DNA of 64,000 nt from contig URKG01000001.1 in assembly GCA_900548265.1 (NCBI GenBank), positions 1 to 64,000 on the forward strand. Reading direction: 5' to 3'. Below the pieces are notes generated by a model that worked only from the letters and a program-made list of their open reading frames with translations, did no database searches and had not been told where the DNA came from. Below, piece after piece: positions 18,909 through 26,206 of this stretch (within the stretch, counting starts at the first letter, position 1; each line of letters begins with the position of its first letter). Position numbers and translations under genes: made by a program. This stretch comes from an uncultured Collinsella sp. Its GTDB lineage: Bacteria > Actinomycetota > Coriobacteriia > Coriobacteriales > Coriobacteriaceae.

Positions 18909-19892
18909 ATGTACGAGATCGACCTTAACCTCCCTAAGCAGATCGTCGCTGACGTCCTGTCCAACCACGAGATCCACAGCGTCGCCTTCGTCGGCTGCGG
19001 CGCTTCCATGTCCGACCTGTACCCCGCCAAGTACTTCCTGGCCAACAACACGGACAAGCTGAACGTTCAGATCTTCACTGCTAACGAGTTCAACTACGAC
19101 ACGCCCTCCTGGGTCAACGAGCACACCTTCGTGATCACCTGCTCCCTCGGTGGCTCCACGCCCGAGACCGTCGAGGCCAACAAGACCGCCAAGAAGCACA
19201 ACTGCCCGGTCGTCTCCCTCACCAACAAGGCTGGCTCCGCTCTGACCGTCGACGCCGACCACGTCATCGTCCACGGCTTCCACGCCAACTACGCTGCCAA
19301 GTGCGAGAAGCCCGGCTACGCCATCGCTCTTGCTCTCGAGATCCTTCAGCAGACCGAGGGTTATGACCACTACGAGGACATGATCACCGGCCTCACCAAC
19401 ATCTTCGATCTCTGCGAGAACGCCGCTCAGCACTGCAAGAAGCTCGCCAAGAAGTTCGCCGAGGACTTCAAGGACGACAAGATGATCTACTTCATGGCTT
19501 CCGGTGCCTCCGAGAAGATGGCTTATTCTCACGCCGCCTTCCTGTTCACCGAGATGCAGTGGATCGACGCCGCCGCCTACAACACCGGCGAGTACTTCCA
19601 CGGCCCGTTCGAGGTTTCCACCGAGGGTAAGCCCTACGTCTTCTTCATGTCCGATGGCGCCACCCGTCCGATGGACGCTCGCGCCCTCACCTTCCTTGAG
19701 CGCATGGGCGCCAAGGTCGCTCTGATCGACTCCAAGGACTACGGCCTGGCCGACGCCGTGCCCGCGAGCGTCGTCACCTACTTCAACCCGCTGCTGCACC
19801 TCGCCGTTATGCGCGAGTACGGCAACCAGATCGCCGAGGCCCGTCAGCACCCGCTGACCATGCGTCGCTACATGTGGAAGCTTTCCTACTAA
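18909..19892 (+). CDS. SIS-domain sugar-amine deglycase, copy 2 (PTS-linked)
   Basis: This 327-residue paralogue of the SIS gene at 13455 follows the PTS operon. It shows VGCGASMSDLYPAKYF, CSLGGSTPETVEA, GEYFHGPFEVS and the C-terminal RRYMWKLSY. The Glu of TEMQW is 16 residues before the His of YFHGPFE, the spacing of the FraB catalytic pair. Position next to the only PTS makes it the best candidate to act on the PTS product, giving glucose 6-phosphate and an amine or amino acid. The ATG at 18909 is preferred to 18900 because AAAGGA at 18894 is too close to the latter. Codon bias is very strong. Confidence 0.82.
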   Translation: MYEIDLNLPKQIVADVLSNHEIHSVAFVGCGASMSDLYPAKYFLANNTDKLNVQIFTANEFNYDTPSWVNEHTFVITCSLGGSTPETVEANKTAKKHNCPVVSLTNKAGSALTVDADHVIVHGFHANYAAKCEKPGYAIALALEILQQTEGYDHYEDMITGLTNIFDLCENAAQHCKKLAKKFAEDFKDDKMIYFMASGASEKMAYSHAAFLFTEMQWIDAAAYNTGEYFHGPFEVSTEGKPYVFFMSDGATRPMDARALTFLERMGAKVALIDSKDYGLADAVPASVVTYFNPLLHLAVMREYGNQIAEARQHPLTMRRYMWKLSY

Positions 19893-19924
19893 TCACAAGT
19901 AAGTAGACCTTACGGGTTGATTGA

Positions 19925-19958
19925 GAGGGGATGGGGTTTGCGCCCCGTCCCCTTTTTT
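19925..19958 (+). terminator. Terminator of SIS copy 2
   Basis: GGGGATGGGG pairs with CCCCGTCCCC (one T-G wobble) around a 6-base loop, followed by six T. Confidence 0.85.
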
Positions 19959-19994
19959 GCTCTGGGGAGGGCGTATCCGTCGCGCCACAAAACC

Positions 19995-20038
19995 CCAGAT
20001 AAAACCTACCAAAATAAACCTGTCCCTTTTTGGCAGGT
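19995..20038. repeat. ACCTACCAAAA...GGCAGGT repeat, copy 1
   Basis: The motif runs CCAGATAAAACCTACC, then AAAATAAACCTGTCCC, then TTTTTGGCAGGT. The ends can pair (CCTACCAAAA with TTTTTGGCAGG). Near-identical copies are at 22131-22173 and, inverted, at 30064-30108. The ribosome site of the HAD gene lies at its right edge. Confidence 0.75.
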
Positions 20039-20052
20039 GGGAGGAGATGCGT

Positions 20053-20682
20053 ATGATCAAGGCAGTGCTGTTTGATATGGACGGCGTGCTGGTCGATACC
20101 GAGTGGTTCTACAACCGTCGTCGCGTGGCGTTTATGGAAGAGAAAGGGTTCCACTTTGACGAGATCCCCGATCTTTCGGGGTCTAACGAGCCTGCCATTT
20201 GGGAGGCGCTGGTGCCCGACGATGTTGAGCTGCGCGAGCGCCTGCGCGTGGAGTACAAGCAGGTCTACAGCCCGGTCCACCCCGTTCCATATGCCGAGCT
20301 GCTCAACGAGCAGACGGAGCCGGTGATGCGCAAGCTGCACGAGCGTGGCGTGAAGTGTGCCATCGCGAGCTCGTCCTATCGCGAGCTGATCGACGAGCTG
20401 GTGGAGATTGCCGGTATCGCCGACGTGCTGGACTACACCATCAGCGGCCACGAGTGCAGTGCGTTTAAGCCCGATCCCGAGATCTACCTGCGTGCCATGG
20501 AGGCGCTGGGGGTGGAGCCTGCCGAGTGCCTGGTTATCGAGGATTCGCCTTTGGGGATCGAGGCTGGCAAGCGCTCCGGCGCCCGCGTCCTGGCGCTGCG
20601 TCCGCACGAGGGCGTCAACCTCGATCAATCGCAAGCCGATGCCGTTATCGATAATTTGACCGACATTTTGGCCGCTTTGTAG
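20053..20682 (+). CDS. HAD-superfamily phosphatase/phosphomutase
   Basis: The 209-residue protein has the full HAD set: nucleophile FDMDGVLVDTE, motif II IASSSY, motif III Lys in KPDPEIYL and motif IV IEDSPLGIEAG. The cap insertion lies after motif I, as in the beta-phosphoglucomutase/phosphatase subgroup. The substrate is probably a sugar phosphate. The second ATG (20053) suits the spacing of GGGAGGAG at 20039-20046. Its position after the deglycase suggests a part in handling the phosphosugar, but no direct evidence is seen. Confidence 0.85.
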   Translation: MIKAVLFDMDGVLVDTEWFYNRRRVAFMEEKGFHFDEIPDLSGSNEPAIWEALVPDDVELRERLRVEYKQVYSPVHPVPYAELLNEQTEPVMRKLHERGVKCAIASSSYRELIDELVEIAGIADVLDYTISGHECSAFKPDPEIYLRAMEALGVEPAECLVIEDSPLGIEAGKRSGARVLALRPHEGVNLDQSQADAVIDNLTDILAAL

Positions 20683-20779
20683 TGTCAATCCGCCGCGAGA
20701 AGCACGGGTTCAAACGTTTTTTGCGGTGGATTGGCTCAATTTGGTTTCTATTTTGATCCGTTTGGCTTCGATTCGGACT

Positions 20780-20898
20780 AAGTGAGTAGACTTTTTGGCG
20801 CTGGCCGAGCACAATGCATATCTTCCTTTGTAAAACCGCAGGTCACAGAGTTGGCGGTTTTGGGTGTGCTCGGCAGATCGTAAAAAGTCTACTCACTT
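20780..20898. repeat. 119-bp nested palindrome
   Basis: The 17-bp ends AAGTGAGTAGACTTTTT and their exact reverse complement (20882-20898) enclose a second pair (GCCGAGCAC / GTGCTCGGC) and a third (AAAACCGC at 20832 / GCGGTTTT at 20854). The whole fills the space between the HAD and YitT genes. It could be a structured RNA, a bidirectional terminator or a MITE-like element. Confidence 0.75.
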
Positions 20899-21037
20899 GT
20901 AATTTGGGCCTTTGGTCGTGGGGGTTGCTGGTCCCGCTTTGGTTGTCGAGAGAGGGTGAATTGAAGCGGCCCCGCATGCTCCATGCTACAATCGCGGGCA
21001 TGCCTCACAACTAGATCTGCCTTCGAAAGGAGCCTAC

Positions 21038-22045
21038 GTGGCGAACGCCATCGATCAGCTCACGGACCGCGTGCTCGTGCTCGGCCGCCTTACCATCGTC
21101 CGCCGCGCCATTACTGCCGTGGCGGTCACAATTTCCGCCGTTCTCCAGACATTTCTGATCCAGGCGTTCATTCAGCCCGCCGACTTGCTTCCGAGCGGCC
21201 TTACCGGCGTCGCGGTCCTGCTCGATCGCGTTACCTCGCTCGGCGGCGTTCACATCGACATCTCTCTCGGTATGCTCGCGCTCAACATCCCCGTGGCGCT
21301 CCTATGCTGGAGCGGCATTAGCAAGCGCTTCGTCATCTTCTCGATGATGCAGGTCGTGCTCTCATCGCTGTTCCTCAACATCTTTAACTTTGCCCCGTTT
21401 TTGGGCGACAAGATTATGCTCATCATTTTTGGCGGCGTGGTCTCGGGCCTGGGCGCTGCCATCGCGCTTAAGTCCGGCGCATCCACCGGCGGCACCGACT
21501 TTATCGCGCTGTGGGTCTCCAACCACACGGGCAAGACCATCTGGGGTGTCATCTTTGGTTTCAACTGCTTTATCCTGGCGATCTTTGGTTTTATGTTTGG
21601 CTGGGACAAGGCGGCGTACTCCATCGTGTTCCAGTTTATTTCGACCAAGACCATCGACAGCTTCTATCGTCGCTACGACCGCGTGACGCTGCAGATCACG
21701 ACGCGCAAGGCGGACGAGGTCATGACCGCCTATGTTGACCATTTTCAGCACGGCATTAGCTGCGCCGAGGTCATCGGCGGATACAGCCGCGAAAAGATGT
21801 ACCTGCTGCACGCCGTTGTCTCGACCTACGAGAGCCAAGACATTATCAAGCTGGTGTGCGACATTGATCCCGGTGCCGTGATCAATGTGTTCCACACGCT
21901 CAACTTTGTGGGCGGCTGGTGGGGCGGTCATGTCGACGAGCCCATGCCCACGGCCGTTCCCGATCCCGACAAGCCCGCACGCATGGCCAGCAGGCAGGCG
22001 CGCCTCAGCGAGCAGGACAGCCTGCAGCAGGACGACGGCAAGTAG
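21038..22045 (+). CDS. YitT-family membrane protein (DUF161 plus DUF2179)
   Basis: The 335-residue protein has five or six membrane helices in the first 200 residues, with LLPSGLTGVAVLLDR and the glycine-rich SGLGAAIALKSGASTGGTDFIALW typical of the YitT family. A soluble C-terminal domain (about 205-300) begins TLQITTRKADEVM and resembles DUF2179. The molecular function of the family is not established. The start is GTG at 21038 behind AAAGGAG. It interrupts the sugar-amine region and need not be related to it. Confidence 0.87.
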   Translation: MANAIDQLTDRVLVLGRLTIVRRAITAVAVTISAVLQTFLIQAFIQPADLLPSGLTGVAVLLDRVTSLGGVHIDISLGMLALNIPVALLCWSGISKRFVIFSMMQVVLSSLFLNIFNFAPFLGDKIMLIIFGGVVSGLGAAIALKSGASTGGTDFIALWVSNHTGKTIWGVIFGFNCFILAIFGFMFGWDKAAYSIVFQFISTKTIDSFYRRYDRVTLQITTRKADEVMTAYVDHFQHGISCAEVIGGYSREKMYLLHAVVSTYESQDIIKLVCDIDPGAVINVFHTLNFVGGWWGGHVDEPMPTAVPDPDKPARMASRQARLSEQDSLQQDDGK

Positions 22046-22086
22046 GGTTTTGGCATTTTGCCGTCCTGGCGCAATCCTGTCCGCTT

Positions 22087-22127
22087 GAGCCTCCCGAAAG
22101 CCTCGCTGCTTTCGGGAGGCTCTCGTT
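22087..22127 (+). terminator. Terminator of the yitT-like gene
   Basis: A 14-bp perfect stem (GAGCCTCCCGAAAG and complement) with an 8-base loop, followed by GTTT. Confidence 0.8.
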
Positions 22128-22130
22128 TGC

Positions 22131-22173
22131 CCAGATAAAACCTACCAAAATGAAGCTGTCGCTTTTTGGTAGG
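22131..22173. repeat. ACCTACCAAAA repeat, copy 2
   Basis: Same layout as 19995-20038, with a few substitutions in the centre (TGAAGCTGTCGC). It follows the yitT terminator and precedes the promoter of the GntR gene. Confidence 0.7.
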
Positions 22174-22215
22174 GAGGGTGTATCGTTTTATCAATATGAG
22201 GTAACATGAAACTAG

Positions 22216-22228
22216 ACGTTATATACGT
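22216..22228. promoter_or_regulatory. Operator candidate of the GntR gene at 22266
   Basis: The dyad ACGT-TATAT-ACGT contains the 8-mer ACGTTATA also seen in the PTS promoter (16074) and, inverted, before the DMT gene (14798). The position 38 bases before the start codon suits autoregulation. Confidence 0.55.
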
Positions 22229-22265
22229 ATTAGTTATTTCAATATTTCGATAAGAGTGATTAGAT

Positions 22266-22985
22266 ATGCCTGCACCCAAAAATGCACCGCTTTACCAGCA
22301 GATTTATGACGAAATCAAAGATGCGATCGAGAAAGGTGTTTATGCACCCAAGGAGCGTATTCCGTCCGAGCTTGAGCTAGCCGAGCAGTACGACGTGAGC
22401 CGCATTACGGTGCGCCGCGCCGTCGAGGAGCTGTGCTCCGATGGCTACCTGGTTAAGCAGCAGGGCCGTGGCACCTTTGTTTCCACGCCGCACATCAACC
22501 GCCAGTTCCACGCTTCGACGCTGCAGACGTTTACCGCGCTGTGTGCCGATAATGGCATGAAGGCGGGCGCGCATGTGGTCGATCGCCAGATTGTGCCGGC
22601 GCGCCAAAACGAGATGGAGTTCTTTGGCCTGCAGAAGGACGCGCTGCTGTTGCACATCAAGCGCGTGCGTACGGCCGACGGCGAGCCCATCTTTGAGGAG
22701 AACATCTTTGTGCCGTTTGACGCCTACCGTGAGCTGTTGACGGCCGATCTTGAGGACAAGTCGATTTTTGCCGAGGTCGAGCGTGTTGGCGGAACGTCGA
22801 TTGCATCGGTTGGCTACCGCACGGTCGAGGCCGTTCGTGCCAATGCCGAGCAGGCGGCCGAGCTGGGCATTGCCCCGCACGATCCACTGCTCAATCTGCG
22901 TGCCGGCTTTACCGGTCCCAATGGCGAGCCGGTCCTGATGGGTAAGCAGTACTACGTGGGATCGCGCTACGTCATGGTGATGTAG
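22266..22985 (+). CDS. GntR-family (HutC/UTRA) regulator, likely controller of the PTS operon
   Basis: The 239-residue regulator has an N-terminal winged helix (LYQQIYDEIKDAIEKGVY, PSELELAEQYDVSRITVRRA, GRGTFVS) and a UTRA effector domain (about residues 90-235). It is a close paralogue of the regulator at 25298. The box ACGTTATA in its own promoter recurs in the PTS and DMT promoters, so it likely represses these genes until the phosphorylated substrate accumulates. The regulon is inferred from the shared box. Confidence 0.9.
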   Translation: MPAPKNAPLYQQIYDEIKDAIEKGVYAPKERIPSELELAEQYDVSRITVRRAVEELCSDGYLVKQQGRGTFVSTPHINRQFHASTLQTFTALCADNGMKAGAHVVDRQIVPARQNEMEFFGLQKDALLLHIKRVRTADGEPIFEENIFVPFDAYRELLTADLEDKSIFAEVERVGGTSIASVGYRTVEAVRANAEQAAELGIAPHDPLLNLRAGFTGPNGEPVLMGKQYYVGSRYVMVM

Positions 22986-22986
22986 G

Positions 22987-23131
22987 TTACGCGGTTTTGC
23001 CAAACCGCGTAACGGCTCGACGCTGCAAACGCCCCTAAGCGGCAATCTGACGTTCAATCGTCGGTCGCGTACCAAAGTACGCTTCCCTCCTCTTTCACGT
23101 CACCTTGCTCGCTTAGGGGCGTTTTCGCTGA
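22987..23131 (+). repeat. Structured 3'-end element, copy 2
   Basis: It starts one base after the GntR stop codon. The first hairpin is perfect (TTACGCGGTTT-TGCC-AAACCGCGTAA as arms and loop). The outer stem is AACGCCCCTAAGCG with an exact complement, the middle stem TGACGT/ACGTCA, and the inner hairpin GCGTAC/GTACGC. Confidence 0.8.
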
Positions 23132-23178
23132 CTTTTGCTCAACCTGCGGGATTTCCGCGCTTGTCAAGAGACTAGTCG

Positions 23179-23222
23179 TTGGGGACGTTCTTAAATGGCT
23201 AGTCATTCAAGAACGTCCCCAA
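23179..23222. repeat. GGGGACGTTCTT palindrome
   Basis: A 14-bp perfect inverted repeat TTGGGGACGTTCTT / AAGAACGTCCCCAA with a 16-base loop, placed 47 bases after structured element copy 2. The same arms recur at 45547 and 45708. Confidence 0.75.
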
Positions 23223-23318
23223 TGACTACCTGCAGAATGAGCGTGGCTGACAGCCGTGCGGCACCGGTCCGCGTGGCGGCGTATAATCGGCGGCAGATGA
23301 TTCTGACGTTAGGAAACC

Positions 23319-25295
23319 ATGACCGATAGCATGCAGCAGATGGCGCTCGACACACTCGGCGCCTATTTTGGCTACACCTCGTTTCGCCCGGGACAGGATC
23401 GCATGGTGGATGCGATCCTTGCCGGCCGCGATGCGCTCGGCGTTATGCCCACAGGCGCCGGCAAGTCCATTTGCTACCAGGTGCCTGCGCTTATGTTGCC
23501 CGGCATCACCTTTGTGGTGAGCCCGTTGCTGTCGCTTATGGAGGACCAGACCCGCGCGCTGCTCGCGGCGGGTGCGCGACCCAGCTATCTCAACTCCAGC
23601 CTTACCCCGGCACAGCAAAACACCGTGCTCAAGCGGGCGCGCGAGGGCCGTTATCAGCTTATGTACGTGGCGCCCGAGCGCCTGCTCGAGCCGCGCTTTC
23701 TGGCCTTTGCGCAGGAAGCTGCGGCCGAAGGCGGCATCGGCGTTCCGCTCGTGGCCATTGACGAGGCCCACTGCGTGAGCCAGTGGGGCCAGGATTTCCG
23801 TCCCGCTTACCTGCAGATTCGCGAGTTCATTGATTCCCTGCCGCGGCGCCCGATCGTGGCGGCCTTTACCGCTACGGCGACCGAGCGTGTGCGCGCGGAC
23901 ATTCAGCAGATGCTCGGCCTGCAAAATCCCGCGACCGTGGTGACGGGTTTTGATCGCAAGAACCTCTACTTTGGTTGCGAAGAGATGGGCGACAAGGCCA
24001 AGACCGCGTGGGTGCGCGACTACGTGATCGCGCATTCGGGCGAGAGCGGCATCGTGTATTGCTCGACCCGCAAGACGGTCGACGCGCTGGCCGCGGAGCT
24101 TGCCGAGGTACTGGGCCCCAGCGGCATTCGCGTGGGCCGCTACCATGCCGGCATGGGCAACGATGCCCGCCGCCAGAGCCAGCGTGCCTTTATCGACGAC
24201 GACATTCAGGTGATGGTTGCCACCAACGCCTTTGGCATGGGCATCGACAAGCCCAACGTGCGCTACGTGATTCACAACAACGTGCCCGAGAGCATCGAGG
24301 CCTACTACCAGGAGGCGGGCCGCGCCGGCCGCGATGGCGATCCGGCCAGCTGCCATCTGCTCTGGAACGGCAGCGATTTTCGCATGCGTCGCTTTTTGAT
24401 CGACCGCGGCGATGCGGCCGACGAGGCACTCGACGACGAGCAGCGCGCGTGGGCGCTCCAGAATCGATATCGTCTGCTCAGCCAGATGGAGGGCTACTGC
24501 AATACCACCGGCTGCCTGCGCGAATACATGCTGCGCTACTTTGGTGACGAGGCCGCGGCCGAGCATGCGGCAGCCGCCGCGGGCGGCACGGCAGACGACG
24601 CCGAGGGCTGCGGCAACTGCAGTAACTGCCTCACGCAGTTCGAGGTCGAGGATGTCACCGATATGGCCCGCGCTGCCGTGCGCTATGTGGCCACGCGACC
24701 CATGCGCTTTGGCAAGTCGCTCATCGCCGATGTGCTTCACGGCGGCAACACCGAGCGCATTCGCCAGATGCATCTGGACGAGGACCGCGGCTACGGTGAG
24801 CTGTCGAGCGAATCGGTCGGGTGCATCAAGGACATCATCGGCCAGCTGTGCGGCCGCGGCTATCTGGCCACCTCGCAGGGGCAGTACCCGGTCGTGGGCC
24901 TGGGCCCGCGCGCCGGTGAGGTCGAGGACGAAGCGTTTGCCTTTACCGTTAAGCGTCGCGCGTCCAAGCGCAAGGCCTCGGCCCGCGCCCGCCGTGCGGT
25001 GGATCTGCTGCGCGAGGAGGCCGAGCTGGATCAACGCCCGCGCGTGGGCAATGATGCCGAGTTGTTCGAGCGCTTGCGTGCCCTCCGCAAGGAGATCTCT
25101 GCGGAGCTGGAGATGGCGCCGTATATGGTCTTTTCCGACAAGGCCCTGCGCGGCCTGTGCCGCCTGCGCCCGCAGACGCGCGACGAGCTGATCCAGGTCA
25201 ACGGCATTGGCGAGAAAAAAGCCGACGCCTTTGGCGAGCAGTTTATGGCGGCGATTGAAGAGTTTGAGTCCGAGCATGCGCGGGATGGGGCATAA
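23319..25295 (+). CDS. recQ: ATP-dependent DNA helicase RecQ
   Basis: RecQ unwinds DNA 3'-5' in recombination and fork repair. This 658-residue protein has helicase motifs I (GAGKSICYQVPALML), II (DEAHCVSQWGQDFRP), III (AFTATAT) and VI (QEAGRAGRDG), the RecQ-C zinc site (CNTTGCLREY ... CGNCSNC), a winged helix, and a C-terminal HRDC domain (RDELIQVNGIGEKKADAFG). Nothing is missing. The GntR gene begins only two bases after its stop, so the two are probably co-transcribed. Confidence 0.97.
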   Translation: MTDSMQQMALDTLGAYFGYTSFRPGQDRMVDAILAGRDALGVMPTGAGKSICYQVPALMLPGITFVVSPLLSLMEDQTRALLAAGARPSYLNSSLTPAQQNTVLKRAREGRYQLMYVAPERLLEPRFLAFAQEAAAEGGIGVPLVAIDEAHCVSQWGQDFRPAYLQIREFIDSLPRRPIVAAFTATATERVRADIQQMLGLQNPATVVTGFDRKNLYFGCEEMGDKAKTAWVRDYVIAHSGESGIVYCSTRKTVDALAAELAEVLGPSGIRVGRYHAGMGNDARRQSQRAFIDDDIQVMVATNAFGMGIDKPNVRYVIHNNVPESIEAYYQEAGRAGRDGDPASCHLLWNGSDFRMRRFLIDRGDAADEALDDEQRAWALQNRYRLLSQMEGYCNTTGCLREYMLRYFGDEAAAEHAAAAAGGTADDAEGCGNCSNCLTQFEVEDVTDMARAAVRYVATRPMRFGKSLIADVLHGGNTERIRQMHLDEDRGYGELSSESVGCIKDIIGQLCGRGYLATSQGQYPVVGLGPRAGEVEDEAFAFTVKRRASKRKASARARRAVDLLREEAELDQRPRVGNDAELFERLRALRKEISAELEMAPYMVFSDKALRGLCRLRPQTRDELIQVNGIGEKKADAFGEQFMAAIEEFESEHARDGA

Positions 25296-25297
25296 CG

Positions 25298-26062
25298 ATG
25301 GCAACCGATAGCAAGACCGAACGTTCCGAGCGCGCCGAGGTGTCCGCCGTGCCGCTGTACCAGCAGGTCATGGACGACCTAAAGGGCGAGATTGCGCGCG
25401 GCGTGTACGCAGTCGGCTCGCGCATTCCTTCCGAGATGGAGCTCGCGAAGTCCTACGGCGTGGGGCGCATCACCGTGCGCCGTGCCATCGAGGAGCTGTC
25501 GCGCGCGGGGTATCTCAGCCGCCAGCAGGGGAGGGGTACCTTTGTGTGCGCTCCCAAGCTCAAGCGCAAGATTCGCCAGAAGGGTGACGTCCAGAGCTTT
25601 ACTGAGGGTTGTGCTGCCAACGACATGGTGCCGGGTGCGCGTCTGGTGTCGCGCACGGTGGTCGCGGCGACGCGCGAGGATGCGGCGTTCTTTGGCGTGG
25701 AGCCCGGCTGTGAGCTTATCGTGGTCGAGCGCGTGCGCACGGCCGACGGCATCCCTGTCATGCTTGAGAACAACGCCTTTGTGCTCGCCGACCATCCCTA
25801 CCTGCAGACGCTTGCCGACAAGGACCTCACGGACAATTCCATCTTTGCGCTCGTTGCCGAGCATTCGGGTCGCGCGCCGCTCAAGTCCGACCCCTGCACC
25901 GTGGAGATTGCGCTTGCCGATGCTCAGGCGGCCCCGCTGTTGGAGGTGCCGGTCGGTGAGCCGCTCTTCTATATGGAGGCGTACTTTACCGATGGGGACG
26001 AGCGCCCCTTGCTGCTCGGCCGCCAAAAGATCGTGGGCTCGCGCTACGTGTTCGACATCTAA
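25298..26062 (+). CDS. GntR-family (HutC/UTRA) regulator upstream of SIS copy 3
   Basis: The 254-residue paralogue of the regulator at 22266 has the winged helix (LYQQVMDDLKGEIARGVY, PSEMELAKSYGVGRITVRRAI, GRGTFVC) and a UTRA domain. It starts two bases after recQ and lies directly upstream of the third SIS gene, whose promoter carries two tandem repeat pairs (26072-26091, 26134-26153). It probably controls that SIS gene. Translation likely depends on coupling to recQ since no strong ribosome site is free. Confidence 0.9.
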   Translation: MATDSKTERSERAEVSAVPLYQQVMDDLKGEIARGVYAVGSRIPSEMELAKSYGVGRITVRRAIEELSRAGYLSRQQGRGTFVCAPKLKRKIRQKGDVQSFTEGCAANDMVPGARLVSRTVVAATREDAAFFGVEPGCELIVVERVRTADGIPVMLENNAFVLADHPYLQTLADKDLTDNSIFALVAEHSGRAPLKSDPCTVEIALADAQAAPLLEVPVGEPLFYMEAYFTDGDERPLLLGRQKIVGSRYVFDI

Positions 26063-26071
26063 CGTCCACAG

Positions 26072-26153
26072 ATAGAACAACATAGAACAAATTTGCTAAG
26101 ATGACTTCACGGGCGTTGTTGCACGTGTTATAAATAGGACAACATAGAACGAC
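26072..26153 (+). promoter_or_regulatory. Promoter of SIS copy 3 flanked by two operator pairs
   Basis: Two direct-repeat pairs, ATAGAACAAC-ATAGAACAAA (26072-26091) and ATAGGACAAC-ATAGAACGAC (26134-26153), bracket a promoter TTCACG (26106) - 17 bp - TATAAA (26129). A repressor binding both could loop the DNA. The likely protein is the GntR regulator encoded just upstream. Confidence 0.6.
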
Positions 26154-26206
26154 AGCAGGTACGAGCTGCCGTCGCTCAAAACCGCCGCACAAGGAGGAAC
26201 ATCAGG

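Noticed and set aside
20683..21037. Insertion sequence in the 355-bp space before the yitT-like gene
   Set aside because: The palindrome contains no transposase frame and no clear target duplication was seen.
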